64,000 bases of DNA from Saccharum officinarum (taxonomy: Eukaryota > Streptophyta > Magnoliopsida > Poales > Poaceae): positions 66,328,662-66,392,661 of the forward strand of contig CM036225.1 in assembly GCA_020631735.1 (NCBI GenBank), written 5' to 3'. Below are positions 37,600 to 50,519 of the stretch, piece after piece. The translations under genes were made by a program, and so were the position numbers. Below the pieces are notes generated by a model that did no database searches, was not told the DNA's origin, and worked only from the letters and a program-made list of their open reading frames with translations. The stretch's first letter is position 1. Each line of letters begins with the position of its first letter.

Positions 37600-38651
37600 T
37601 TACGCGTCAGCGAGATGCTCCAAGGTAGCAGTAGTAGTTCCAGCAAGGGATGTGCTTTCGAAGGAACTCTGGTTGTAGCAGTCCAAGTTGTCGCCATAGC
37701 TGATACCAAGGATGTCGCAGTAGCTGGTGTAGAAGAAGGTCCGGTTGGCAACACGGGCGTCGTAGCCGTGGCCGCACTCGAGGCCGCCGTTGATGATGTT
37801 GGTGATGGCGCCGTAGCCCGGCAGCCCCCCGCCTCGTCGGCGCCGAGGGGTCCACTGCTCGGTGATGACGTCGTGGCACGACGGTTTGGGCGACTGCGCG
37901 TCATCCAGAACCAGATGGCCGTCTTGAAGGAGACGATGGCGTCCGACGCCACCAGCTCCGGGTTGCTCAGGCAGGTCCTCGCCGATGGTGGGGTCCTGCC
38001 CGCGGGCCCGTAGTTGTAGTTGTAGGAGAGCTGGATGGGCCCGCGGCGGCCGAAGTACTTCTTGCCGGGGACGCACGGCCACTGGGCTTTGACGCCCGCC
38101 ATGTCGCAGTAGTCGTCGGTGGCGCCCTGCTCCTCCTTGTAGCAGTAGCCCCAGGTGAAGGCGCCGTCGGGCGCCTCCGGCCACCCGCCCGTGGTCTCGT
38201 GCCCCGTCTGCCCAGGACGCGGCGAGCTCGCGCTTCTGGATCTCCGTGTCGCCCGTGGTGCCGAAGCCGGGGAAGGCGTCCGCCGCGGTGATGAAGGCGT
38301 CGTACGTGTAGAAGCCCCGAGCTGGGCAAGCGCGTCGTTGCGCGTTCTTCAGCATCCTCTCGAACAGAGCTTCTGTGATAATGACGCCACGCCGCCGCCG
38401 CCGCTCGGGGGGCTAGGGTGGGAGTGGGAGGGGAGGGGGGGGGGCGGGGCTGCCGCCGCAGCTGCCGGTGCACTGGCTCTGGCAGCCGTCTCCGCAGTGT
38501 CCGCAGGTCGAGGTGGAGCCGCAGTATCCCAGGGCTGCAACAGAGGCAGTCCGCGCAGAGCGCCCCGTCGGCTTGCTCGCCGCACTGAGCAGCTCGAGCG
38601 GACACGGCGAACGCGCGGCCAACACGGTCACTAGTGCCAGTGCTCTATCAT
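37600..38651 (-). pseudogene. Class I chitinase (GH19), copy 1, frame-broken
   Basis: Class I chitinases hydrolyse fungal chitin; they are secreted or vacuolar and have a hevein chitin-binding domain. Minus-strand fragments in three frames cover the signal peptide region (ATG 38651), hevein domain ([15 protein letters not shown]), Pro-rich linker, and GH19 domain ([58 protein letters not shown]). At least eight frame changes are needed, almost all single missing bases within runs (for example near 38645, 38610, 38540 and 38240), while the amino-acid signal between them stays well conserved. Because it lies next to a gap, consensus error is a serious alternative to true decay. After the last conserved Cys it extends about 20 residues further than copies 2 and 3, possibly a vacuolar-sorting tail. 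A TATA box is at 38689-38700. Confidence 0.8.
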
Positions 38652-38688
38652 GGCCTTGTGTGTGCTAGAAGCGGAGGGAGAGCATGCC

Positions 38689-38700
38689 CTTATATATATA
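38689..38700 (-). promoter_or_regulatory. TATA box of chitinase copy 1
   Basis: Minus strand TATATATATAAGG upstream of the ATG at 38651, followed by GCATGCT as in copies 2 and 3 (shared block AGCATG.CC next to TATA). Confidence 0.6.
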
Positions 38701-39022
38701 CAGCAGCAGGGCAGGCTGGCACAATGGAGGATCCCATCTCGATTACACCTTTGTTACAACTCAACAAACCTCAGATATATCAAATATATAAAATACTAGT
38801 ATTTGTAAGGTGCAATAGGTCGGATAAATTATGAAACATTTTTAGTAATCTATTTAGAGATAAAATATTTGATTTGTTTTCTATAAATCTAGTCAAATTT
38901 TTAGTCCAAAACTAGAATAATACTCCTTCAAAGACGAAGGTAGCACTTTATTATGAGGGAAAATCAGCAAGAGACGGTCCTTGTGAAACAGCCGTGGCAC
39001 ATGTTGTAGATTTACTCACATG

Positions 39023-42000
39023 TGTCCATGCACAGACACCTAAGACTGTTGTTAAATTTAAAAGAAATAGTTAGAGATAAAAAAATATTTTTTTCATGTG
39101 TTACATACATGCGTATGGACTGGTGTTATGAATCTACAGATACCCGTGGCTGCTCCTCCATGAAAACCATCTTCACTTATTTTCCCCCCTCTATATAGTA
39201 CGAGGAGTACCATATCTCATATTCCTCATTGATGGCGGTACCCTAGTAGTAGTGTAGTACAATAATTGGCTCCTGTCCCTTTGTATGCTCATGGATCACG
39301 TGCACTTATCTTGTTCATGCAAGCTGCGAAAGGCTACGTGACGCGGAGGAGCGTGGGCACTACACTGGACTGGGCAATTGAATGGGGTGACAGGTCCGCC
39401 TCGCCCACTGTACGCCCTCCTCGTCATTGCCTGCGACCGCGAGCTGTACCTACTACCAATATAATAATGCACGTACGTCTACCTGCTCAAGCTCGACAAT
39501 ATCTATTTTCCACGTCCCTAACAGTTAGTAGGTCGTTAGTTTATTTACTTTTTTTTAAGATTTTGCTTATTGCAAATGACTAGGTTATGTATCTAATTTT
39601 GTTGTTCACTTAGATTGTTTTTCAAGTGTATGTTGGATGTGAGTTTGGATTTGTGACGGCTCGGCCGCATTGTGTTCGCTTCAATCTGATTACTTCTACT
39701 TTATTTCACTAGGCATCATAGCAATCCTATGTGGCACATTGTAAAGTGTATGGATGTTGCCTAAACTATATGTTTGATGACGACTTTTTTTTGCTAAGCA
39801 CATATGTCACGTGCTTGTTCAACTTAACAATGACACACTCATTTTTGTCCTTAAAGAGGTTGTTATAGGCATACCGCGCACACCGTGCCACCGCGACACA
39901 CAGACACCCTAAAAATGCTGGTTGTTTATTTATGTATTCGTCATTGGCCATTATTCATGCTAGGTATTGGTTATTTATTAGAATGGTCGTCTAGACAAGC
40001 ACCTATTCTTTGTGAGTTATAAAGTACATAAAATCCATTTTTTATTCTTCTTATGACATGATATGCATGTTTCTTTTCTGTTTGTTGAGGGTTACTAGAA
40101 TGTCATAGTTTTTCTTTTCTTGTATTAGTTCTAAACTAAAATTTGGGAAACATATCTTGAATCATTACCTATGAATTTTATAGTGACCTCGCTCTGTTCC
40201 TTTCTTATTTGAGATGTAGTGGATTGGATCCACATGTGGTCTGGTTTTTTAGTGCCGCTTTGTCGTATAGGCCACCCTGTTTCTATTGCTATTATGCCAA
40301 CCGTTACTAGAATTTCTCTGTTTGGATTATTCTAGGTTAGTAGGCTTTAGATTTTGTATAGTTTTAGGTTATTTGTATTGTCATTTCAGAATTGTTACAC
40401 ATGTTCACCTTTTAATTTTATCAGATTTTAGTTGCCTATATTTCTAACTTTTGCAATCCATCTCTATATATAACAAGGTGATGAAGTTAACTGAGCGAGC
40501 GATGTTGAGCAAACTTCATCCATGACTAGTATGGTATTGACAAAGGGACAATGCCCGATATTGATCCATATTGAAAATGGTGAAAAATAATAGAATGGCA
40601 ATGATGATTTCCTAAGATCCCAGCTGATGATTTCGATTCAACATTATTGTGCCCCACTGGATTAGGTATATGGGCCAAAGGTGCTACCCAACAATTGTGG
40701 ATCTCTCATTTGTAAGTAAGTTGAATAGTGCCCAAAAAAACATTTTGTTCATGGTTTTCGAATCTTAAGGAATTTCCTTTGGATATAGTGACTATGTCAT
40801 GTTCACTTATTTAATACCATTAAATTTTCTTAAAATCCTACTAGACCGGTTTGAGTGTAGTCGACCATAGCTAAAAGTGGCAAATAGTTAAATGTCCATG
40901 CACAGACACCTAAGACTGTTGTTTAAATTTAAAAGAAATAGTTAGAGATAAAAAAATTATGTTTTTTTCATGTGTTACATACATGCGTATGGACTGGTGT
41001 TATGAATCTACAGATACCCGTGGCTGCTCCTCCATGAAACCATCTTCACTTATTTTCCCCCCCTCTATATAGTACGAGGAGTACCATATCTCATATTCCT
41101 CGTTGATGGCGGTATCACCTAGTAGTAGTGTAGTACAATAATTGGCTCCTGTCCCTTTGTATGCTCATGGATCACGTGCACTTATCTTGTTCATGCAAAG
41201 CTGCGAAAGGCTACGTGACGCGGAGGAGCGTGGGCACTACACTGGACTGGGCAATTGAATGGGGTGACAGGTCCGCCTCGCCCACTGTACGCTCCTCCTC
41301 GTCATTGCCTGCGACCCGCGAGCTGTACCTACTACCAATATATAATGCACGTACGTCTACCTGCTCAAGCTCGACAATATCTATTTTCCACGTCCCTAAC
41401 AGTTAGTAGGTCGTTAGTTTATTTACTTTTTTTTAAGATTTTGCTTATTGCAAATGACTAGGTTATGTATCTAATTTTGTTGTTCACTTAGATTGTGTTT
41501 GCTTCAAGTGTATGTTGGATGTGAGTTTGGATTTGTGACGGCTCGGCCGCATTGTGTTCGCTTCAATCTGATTACTTCTACTTTATTTCACTAGGCATCA
41601 TAGCAATCCTATGTGGCACATTGTAAAGTGTATGGATGTTGCCTAAACTATATGTTTGACGACTTTTTTTTTTGCTAAGCACATATGTCACGTGCTTGTT
41701 CAACTTAACAATGACACACTCATTTTTGTCCTTAAAGAGGTTGTTATAGGCATACCGCGCACACCGTGCCACCGCAACACGAGACACCCTAAAAATGCTG
41801 GTTGTGTTTATTTATGTATTCGTCATTGGCCATTATTCATGTCTAGGTATTGGTTATTTATTAGAATGGTCGTCTAGACAAGCACCTATTCTTTGTGAGT
41901 TATAAAGTACATAAATATCCATTTTTTATTCTTCTTATGACATGATATGCATGTTTCTTTTCTATTTTTGAGGGTTACTAGAATGTTCATAGTTTTTCTT

Positions 42001-45000
42001 TTCTTGTATTAGTTCTAAACTAAAATTTGGAAACATATCTTGAATCATTACCTATGAATTTTATAGTGACCTCGCTCTGTTCCTTTCTTATTTGAGATGT
42101 AGTGGATTGGATCCACATGTGGTCTGGTTTTTAGTGTGCTTTGTCGTATAGGCCACCCTGTTTCTATTGCTATTATGCCAACCGTTACTAGAATTTCTCT
42201 GTTTGGATTATTCTAGGTTAGTAGGCTTTAGATTTTGTATAGTTTTAGGTTATTTGTATTGTCATTTCAGAATTGTTACACATGTTCACCTTTTAATTTT
42301 ATCAGATTTTAGTTGCCTATATTTTCTAACTTTTGCAATCCATCTCCTATATATAACAAGGGTGATGAAGTTAACTATGAGCTTGATGTTGATGCTATAA
42401 ACTTCATCCATGACTAGTATGGTATTGACAAAGGGACAATGCCCGATATTGATCCATATTGAAAATGGTGAAAAATAATAGGAATGGCAATGATGATTTC
42501 CTAAGATCCCAGCTGATGATTTCGATTTCAACATTATTGTGCCCCACTGGATTAGGTATATGGGCCCAAGGTGCTACCCAACAATTGTGGATCTCTCATT
42601 TGTAAGTAAGTTGAATAGGTGCCCCAAAAAAACATTTTGTTCATGGTTTTCGAATCTTAAGGAATTTCCTTTGGATATAGTGACTATGTCATGTTCACTT
42701 ATTTAATACCATTAAATTTTCTTAAAATCCTACTAGACCGGTTTGAGTGTAGTCGACCATAGCTAAAAGTGGCAAATAGTTAAATGTCCATGCACAGACA
42801 CCTAAGACTGTTGTTTAAATTTAAAAGAAATAGTTAGAGATAAAAAATTATGTTTTTTTCATGTGTTACATACATGCGTATGGACTGGTGTTATGAATCT
42901 ACAGATACCCGTGGCTGCTCCTCCATGAAACCATCTTCACTTATTTTCCCCCTCTATATAGTACGAGGAGTACCATATCTCATATTCCTCGTTGATGGCG
43001 GTATCACCTAGTAGTAGTGTAGTACAATAATTGGCTCCTGCCCCTTTGTATGCTCATGGATCACGTGCACTTATCTTGTTCATGCAAAGCTGCGAAAGGC
43101 TACGTGACGCGGAGGAGCGTGGGCACTACACTGGACTGGGCAATTGAATGGGGTGACAGGTCCGCCTCGCCCACTGTACGCTCCTCCTCGTCATTGCCTG
43201 CGACCGAGAGCTGTACCTACTACCAATATAATAATGCACGTACGTCTACCTGCTCAAGCTCGACAATATCTATTTTCCACGTCCCTAACAGTTAGTAGGT
43301 CGTTAGTTTATTTACTTTTTTTAAGATTTTGCTTATTGCAAATGACTAGGTTATGTATCTAATTTTGTTGTTCACTTAGATTGTGTTTGCTTCAAGTGTA
43401 TGTTGGATGTGAGTTTGGATTTGTGACGGCTCGGCCGCATTGTGTTCGCTTCAATCTGATTACTTCTACTTTATTTCACTAGGCATCATAGCAATCCTAT
43501 GTGGCACATTGTAAAGTGTATGGATGTTGCCTAAACTATATGTTTGATGACGACTTTTTTTTTTGCTAAGCACATATGTCACGTGCTTGTTCAACTTAAC
43601 AATGACACACTCATTTTTGTCCTTAAAGAGGTTGTTATAGGCATACCGCGCACACCGTGCCACCGCGACACGAGACACCCTAAAAATGCTGGTTGTGTTT
43701 ATTTATGTATTCGTCATTGGCCATTATTCATGTCTAGGTATTGGTTATTTATTAGAATGGTCGTCTAGACAAGCACCTATTCTTTGTGAGTTATAAAGTA
43801 CATAAATATCCATTTTTATTCTTCTTATGACATGATATGCATGTTTCTTTTCTATTTTTTGAGGGTTACTAGAATGTTCATAGTTTTTCTTTTCTTGTAT
43901 TAGTTCTAAACTAAAATTTGGGAAACATATCTTGAATCATTACCTATGAATTTTATAGTGACCTCGCTCTGTTCCTTTCTTATTTGAGATGTAGTGGATT
44001 GGATCCACATGTGGTCTGGTTTTTAGTGTGCTTTGTCGTATAGGCCACCCTGTTTCTATTGCTATTATGCCAACCGTTACTAGAATTTCTCTGTTTGGAT
44101 TATTCTAGGTTAGTAGGCTTTAGATTTTGTATAGTTTTAGGTTATTTGTATTGTCATTTCAGAATTGTTACACATGTTCACCTTTTAATTTTATCAGATT
44201 TTAGTTGCCTATATTTTCTAACTTTTGCAATCCATCTCCTATATATAACAAGGGTGATGAAGTTAACTATGAGCTTGATGTTGATGCTATAAACTTCATC
44301 CATGACTAGTATGGTATTGACAAAGGGACAATGCCCGATATTGATCCATATTGAAAATGGTGAAAAATAATAGGAATGGCAATGATGATTTCCTAAGATC
44401 CCAGCTGATGATTTCGATTTCAACATTATTGTGCCCACTGGATTAGGTATATGGGCCCAAGGTGCTACCCAACAATTGTGGATCTCTCATTTGTAAGTAA
44501 GTTGAATAGGTGCCCCAAAAAAACATTTTGTTCATGGTTTTCGAATCTTAAGGAATTTCCTTTGGATATAGTGACTATGTCATGTTCACTTATTTAATAC
44601 CATTAAATTTTCTTAAAATCCTACTAGACCGGTTTGAGTGTAGTCGACCATAGCTAAAAGTGGCAAATAGTTAAATGTCCATGCACAGACACCTAAGACT
44701 GTTGTTTAAATTTAAAAGAAATAGTTAGAGATAAAAAATTATGTTTTTTTTCATGTGTTACATACATGCGTATGGACTGGTGTTATGAATCTACAGATAC
44801 CCGTGGCTGCTCCTCCATGAAACCATCTTCACTTATTTTCCCCCCTCTATATAGTACGAGGAGTACCATATCTCATATTCCTCGTTGATGGCGGTATCAC
44901 CTAGTAGTAGTGTAGTACAATAATTGGCTCCTGCCCCTTTGTATGCTCATGGATCATGTGCACTTATCTTGTTCATGCAAAGCTGCGAAAGGCTACGTGA

Positions 45001-46573
45001 CGCGGAGGAGCGTGGGCACTACACTGGACTGGGCAATTGAATGGGGTGACAGGTCCGCCTCGCCCACTGTACGCTCCTCCTCGTCATTGCCTGCGACCGC
45101 GAGCTGTACCTACTACCAATATAATAATGCACGTACGTCTACCTGCTCAAGCTCAACAATATCTATTTTCCACGTCCCTAACAGTTAGTAGGTCGTTAGT
45201 TTATTTACTTTTTTTTTAAGATTTTGCTTATTGCAAATGACTAGGTTATGTATCTAATTTTGTTGTTCACTTAGATTGTGTTTGCTTCAAGTGTATGTTG
45301 GATGTGAGTTTGGATTTGTGACGGCTCGGCCGCATTGTGTTCGCTTCAATCTGATTACTTCTACTTTATTTCACTAGGCATCATAGCAATCCTATGTGGC
45401 ACATTGTAAAGTGTATGGATGTTGCCTAAACTATATGTTTGATGACGACTTTTTTTTTTTGCTAAGCACATATGTCACGTGCTTGTTCAACTTAACAATG
45501 ACACACTCATTTTTGTCCTTAAAGAGGTTGTTATAGGCATACCGCGCACACCGTGCCACCGCGACACGAGACACCCTAAAAATGCTGGTTGTGTTTATTT
45601 ATGTATTCGTCATTGGCCATTATTCATGTCTAGGTATTGGTTATTTATTAGAATGGTCGTCTAGACAAGCACCTATTCTTTGTGAGTTATAAAGTACATA
45701 AATATCCATTTTTTATTCTTCTTATGACATGATATGCATGTTTCTTTTCTATTTTTTGAGGGTTACTAGAATGTTCATAGTTTTTCTTTTCTTGTATTAG
45801 TTCTAAACTAAAATTTGGGAAACATATGTTGAATCATTACCTATGAATTTTATAGTGACCTCGCTCTGTTCCTTTCTTATTTGAGATGTAGTGGATTGGA
45901 TCCACATGTGGTCTGGTTTTTAGTGTGCTTTGTCGTATAGGCCACCCTGTTTCTATTGCTATTATGCCAACCGTTACTAGAATTTCTCTGTTTGGATTAT
46001 TCTAGGTTAGTAGGCTTTAGATTTTGTATAGTTTTAGGTTATTTGTATTGTCATTTCAGAATTGTTACACATGTTCACCTTTTAATTTTATCAGATTTTA
46101 GTTGCCTATATTTTCTAACTTTTGCAATCCATCTCCTATATATAACAAGGGTGATGAAGTTAACTATGAGCTTGATGTTGATGCTATAAACTTCATCCAT
46201 GACTAGTATGGTATTGACAAAGGGACAATGCCCGATATTGATCCATATTGAAAATGGTGAAAAATAATAGGAATGGCAATGATGATTTCCTAAGATCCCA
46301 GCTGATGATTTCGATTTCAACATTATTGTGCCCCACTGGATTAGGTATATGGGCCCAAGGTGCTACCCAACAATTGTGGATCTCTCATTTGTAAGTAAGT
46401 TGAATAGGTGCCCCAAAAAACATTTTGTTCATGGTTTTCGAATCTTAAGGAATTTCCTTTGGATATAGTGACTATGTCATGTTCACTTATTTAATACCAT
46501 TAAATTTTCTTAAAATCTTACTGAGACCGGTTTGAGTGTAGTCGACCATAGCTAAAAGTGGCAAATAGTTAAA
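39023..46573. repeat. Tandem array, four units of about 1.89 kb
   Basis: Four head-to-tail copies start at 39023, 40893, 42785 and 44676 (at TGTCCATGCACAGACACC) and the array ends at 46573; unit lengths are 1870, 1892, 1891 and 1898 bp. Units 2-4 are nearly identical; unit 1 differs mostly by one- or two-base deletions. No conserved open frame spans a unit: the short frames that repeat with the array have no recognisable similarity. The array begins about 320 bp upstream of the TATA box of chitinase copy 1 and ends about 1.4 kb past the stop of copy 2. The last part of each unit resembles sequence downstream of chitinase copy 3 (54297-54425). Confidence 0.97.
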
Positions 46574-46800
46574 TGTCCCTAGAATCGAAGTTTCCACTTG
46601 TGGTGGGCGTCGCGTGGAAGAAGGGTCGTGGACGTCGTAGAAGACTGGACTTTCAGTTGCCAGACGCCGCATTACGCCGGGAGGAGGCGGGGGTCACAAT
46701 GACCATGACTGGTCATCGTGTGTTTTTTCTCGCTCCATGGGATTGCGCTGCACCGCACGTCACACATGCCGCGTGCATGTTGCATATCTGATCCAACAAG
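46574..46800. repeat. Chitinase 3'-flank duplicate (partner of 54426-54620)
   Basis: Blocks AAGTTTCCACTTGTGGT, GGAAGAAGGGTCGTGGA, ACTTTCAGTTGCC and ATGCCGCGTGCA recur in order near 54430-54610. Both lie downstream of a chitinase copy, so flank and gene were duplicated together. Confidence 0.85.
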
Positions 46801-47841
46801 AAGTCTAAAAGTCAAAAACGACAGTTTCAATGGGAAAGAGGAAGTATATATAGAGCTTAATTTTATCTGTCTCCTCCCATCTCTCATGGAATTTCCATGA
46901 GTATACGTATATATTGCCACTTACTCGCTTTCATCGATCCGGTTCTTTCCACGGACCTTTTCTTTCTTTCGGCTCATCAGGTGTCATTGTGTTGGTAATA
47001 CTACATGCATGTGGGTTGGAGATCGATGTCTTTTGCGGTTTTGCCGCACAGAGTAAAATGAAATAGCTTCACTAATAAAGCCCCTTGAAACATGTTCTCA
47101 TGTGGGTTTGGGGTGGGATGGAGAAAAAAAGTGGCTTCACCTTGCCTAGTGGGACCAACATGGATGAAATCCTGGTTTGCCCCTAGTTAACGCATACAGG
47201 TGCAGGGTACCTAGCCATCGAGACGCGCAGCGCGGGCGGTGTCGCCGGGGCCTGGCCGCAGCCGTTGGGGCACGCGGGGGCAAGCGCGGCCGCCAGGGCA
47301 CCCGGGCCGGCCGTGGCCACCGGGGCGTGCCAGTGCGGGTGCGGGCGGAGGCCGCCATGGCACTAAGGTTGAAAACGGAACGAAAATATCCCGAACCGAC
47401 CGCTTTCGTTTTCTATATTATGGTTCCGTTTTTAAACATAAAAAATTGTCAGTTTCAATTGGTTTCACAACCATTTTTTGTATTCTTTTATTGCTAAAAT
47501 GTAGAAATGTACCGAACAAACCGATTTCGTTTTCTATTTCGTAAGTATGTTTTCGACCGTTTCCGACCGTTTTCATCCTTACATGACACACCCCAACAAA
47601 GGTAGAAGAAGCGGGCTCATAGAGTGGCCGGAGGGAGAAAGAAGAAAGTAGAAGGGGTACGGTGAAAAAATACAAAATATAAGGGTATTATATAGTCTTT
47701 TCATCTCCTTTGTGTACTATAAGGAGGTACCAAAACGACTTTAACTCCGTCTAGAGAGTTGTTTGTGAAGCCGAAGAAAAAAATGGCTTCACTAGTGAGG
47801 TGAAGTTGTGGTAAATGAGGCCTTATTGTATACATATATAG
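46801..47841. other. Flank of chitinase copy 2; no gene seen
   Basis: Includes a short GC-rich patch (47200-47360) with an unconserved open frame, and a repeat-like region 47365-47580 rich in ACCGTTTTCG-type motifs. Confidence 0.45.
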
Positions 47842-47847
47842 CCACTG

Positions 47848-47938
<91 letters not shown>
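47842..47938. repeat. (CA)n(TA)n(GA)n microsatellite
   Basis: A compound dinucleotide tract just past the stop of chitinase copy 2. Confidence 0.98.
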
Positions 47939-47973
47939 TTAAGACTGCATGCATGCTGATGTATATTGATCAT

Positions 47974-48993
47974 CTAGTTGAAGGGACTCTGGTTGCCGCA
48001 GTCCAAGTTGTCGCCGTAGCTGACCCCAAGCAAGTCGCAGTAGCGTTTGTAGAACCCGATCCGGCCAGCGACGCGGCTGTCACTGGCGCCGTGGCCGCAC
48101 TCGAGGCCACCGTTGATGATGTTGGTGACGACGCCATAACCCGGCAGCCTGCCGGCGGCGGTGTCAGCTCCGGAGGGCGTCCACTTCCCCGTCATGACGG
48201 CGTGGCACGACGGCTTGGGCGTCTGCGGCGTCATCCAGAACCAGACGGCGGTACGTCTTGAAGGAGAGGATGGGGTCGGTGGCGACCAGGTCCGGGTTGG
48301 TGAGGATCCGGGCGCCGATGGCCTGGCCGGCTTGTCCGTAGTTGTAGTTGTAGGAGATCTGGATGGGTCCGCGGCCGTAGTACTTCTTCCCCGCGGCGCA
48401 CGGCCACTGCGTGCTGGGCTTGCAGTAGTCCGGCCCCGCCGCGGCGCCCTGCTCCTCCTTGAAGCAGTAGCCCCAGGCGTAGGCGCCGTCGGGCGCCGTC
48501 GCCCACCCGCCCGTCGTCTCGTGCGAGGTCTGGGCTAGGAACGCCGCCAGCTCGCGCTTTTGCGCGTCGGCGCCGCCTGTGGTTCCGAAGCCTGGGAACG
48601 CGTTGGCCGCCGCGATGAAGGCGGCGTAGGTGTAGAAGCCGCTGGCCGGGCACGCGGCATCGTTGCGGTGGAGGAGCATCTGGTTGAACAGGGACTCGGA
48701 GATGATGGACGCCACGCCGCCGCCGCTCGGGGATTAGGGGTGGGCCGGGGACACGGAGCGGGAGTGGGAAGGGGAGGGGACGGCGGGGTGCCGCCGCAGC
48801 TGCCGCTGCACTGGCCCTGGCAGCCGTCGCCGCAGTAGTCGGAGGTGGAGCCGCACCAGCCCCACTGGCTCCAGCAGAGGCAGTCAGGGCAGAGCGCGCC
48901 GCCGGCCTGCGAACCGCACTGCTCGGCACGCGCGGACATGGCGAAGAAGGCAGCAGTGGCCACCATGGCCATCACCGCCAGTGCTCTCATCAT
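47974..48993 (-). pseudogene. Class I chitinase (GH19), copy 2, two frameshifts
   Basis: ATG (MMRALAV) at 48993, signal peptide ending near SARA, hevein domain [17 protein letters not shown], Pro-rich linker, then the GH19 domain with SHETTGGW and [13 protein letters not shown] and a C-terminus ending at the stop at 47974. Two frame changes occur: two extra bases (or one missing) in the linker at about 48732-48738, and a 4-base insertion (GTAC) after SFKT at about 48249-48256. The 4-base change is unlikely to be a homopolymer error. If both are real, the product stops soon after the hevein domain. The hinge is longer and more Pro-rich than in copy 3. The promoter resembles copy 3 (TATA 49083-49092). 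Confidence 0.85.
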
Positions 48994-49082
48994 CGTGAGA
49001 AGTTAGCAAAGCAAGCAAGTATGTAGCTCACTCGATCGATCTGTATCTGTTGGTGTGTGAAGGAAGCGGTGGGCAAGCATGT

Positions 49083-49092
49083 CCGTATATAG
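49083..49092 (-). promoter_or_regulatory. TATA box of chitinase copy 2
   Basis: Minus strand CTATATACGG followed by ACATGCTTGC, the same arrangement as copy 3. Confidence 0.6.
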
Positions 49093-49357
49093 GTATCATG
49101 CACACTAGTGCATATGGTGGATGGATCGCTATCGACAAGCTCATCTGTCACATACAGAGTCCACTCTTGGAATCGACGAACACAAGCTTGCCCACCTCTA
49201 ATAGATCGACCGTAACGCTATGGGTCATATTAAGGACAAACTTAATTGATTTATTCACAAAATAGAACAATTAATGCTATGTTTGGTTTGGGGATTCACT
49301 TGAGCTGTTATGGGGCCGGGTGGTCCGGCATGCACTCGTCCGACGTTTTTTCAGTAA

Positions 49358-49588
49358 GGGCCTGTTTAGTTTTCAAAAAAATTTAAGATTTTTCGTCACA
49401 TCGAATCTTTAGACGTATGCATGAAACATTAAATATAGATAAAAAATAAAACTAATTACACAGTTTAGACGAAATTGACGAGACGAATCTTTTAAACCTA
49501 ATTAGATCATAATTGGATATTAATTGCCAAATAACAACGAAAGTGTTACAGTACCATTTCCCAAAAATTTTCGTGAACTAAACCAGGC
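49358..49588. mobile_element. Tourist-like MITE (PIF/Harbinger)
   Basis: Ends GGGCCTGTTTAGTTTTC and GAACTAAACCAGGC are inverted, and TAA flanks both sides (49355-49357 and 49589-49591). The interior has GAGACGAATCTTTTAAACCT, a widespread grass MITE motif. Confidence 0.82.
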
Positions 49589-50174
49589 TAAGTGTGTTCC
49601 TCTGCTACTGGCCTATCCAAGCGCTACGAGGAATGTATTGATAACAGATGGCTGCAGTCCATGACGCAAACCAAACGGATTGATCAGCTTCGGATGTAGG
49701 TTCGGATGATTCCGGCTGGTGTCATTCTACAAACCAAACAGGCTGTAAGCAAATGCATCAATTCATGTCCCTCAAGAACAGGCCAAATTAATTGTTTAGG
49801 GGTATCCGATATCTCTTTGTCAAGCATGAATATTAGAGCTTTCAGCCACATAAAAACTCTTTTTTTCAACTAACAGATCATTGGTTCTTAAATCCTTAAT
49901 TCATTTTTCTCTAGGTCAAGCATCATGCATGACAAGGCTCTCCAACAATCATTTTCCAACAAGCATAGCATCTGTAGTAAAACTCATATAGAACCAAAAG
50001 AAAAAACAAACAAACTAACACTCATCTAGAAGCTGAATTCACGAACATTCAAATGACATACAACAAAGTAGGGGCAAGATAAGTCCATGCAGTCGGAGCA
50101 TGGGCAGGTAAGTCTGTAATTTTCATGGTAAAATTCATTCAACTACGGCTAACGGATCTGACTCATGGCAGAAG

Positions 50175-50324
50175 AGTGCTTCTCATCGGTACAATGAACT
50201 AAGTCAGATCAGTTGACTCAGTTGTAGGGCTCAGGACAAGGCTACAAAGAGTGCTTCTCATCGGTACAATGAACTAAGTCAGATCAGTTGACTCAGTTGT
50301 AGGGCCCAGGACAAGGCTACAAAG
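50175..50324. repeat. 75-bp tandem duplication
   Basis: Units 50175-50249 and 50250-50324 differ at one visible base (GGGCTCAGG against GGGCCCAGG). A recent duplication in non-coding DNA. Confidence 0.97.
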
Positions 50325-50365
50325 ATTTTTATTAGTTAAGCAGAAATCAGTGAGTCTACCTCGTA

Positions 50366-50517
50366 CTCCCTCCGTCCCGCATTGACCGTCGCTGAGGAGT
50401 AGTATTTGAATGTCCAGATTCCCTGCGTAGTGCATGCACCTGGACTCCTCCTCTGCCAACGTTCACCAGTGAACCTATCTAGAAGCTAAAACGACAGAAG
50501 CAAAGGGACAGAGGGAG
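50366..50517. mobile_element. Stowaway-like MITE
   Basis: Ends CTCCCTCCGTCCC and GGGACAGAGGGAG, with TA on each side; 152 bp. Confidence 0.85.
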
Positions 50518-50519
50518 TA

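Noticed and set aside
39266..46323. Repeated 60-86 codon frames in the tandem array
   Set aside because: They recur only because the DNA unit recurs, their reading frames change with small indels between units, and no family is recognised.
47146..47497. GC-rich frames near chitinase copy 2
   Set aside because: Low-complexity Arg/Pro/Ala translations on both strands without similarity.
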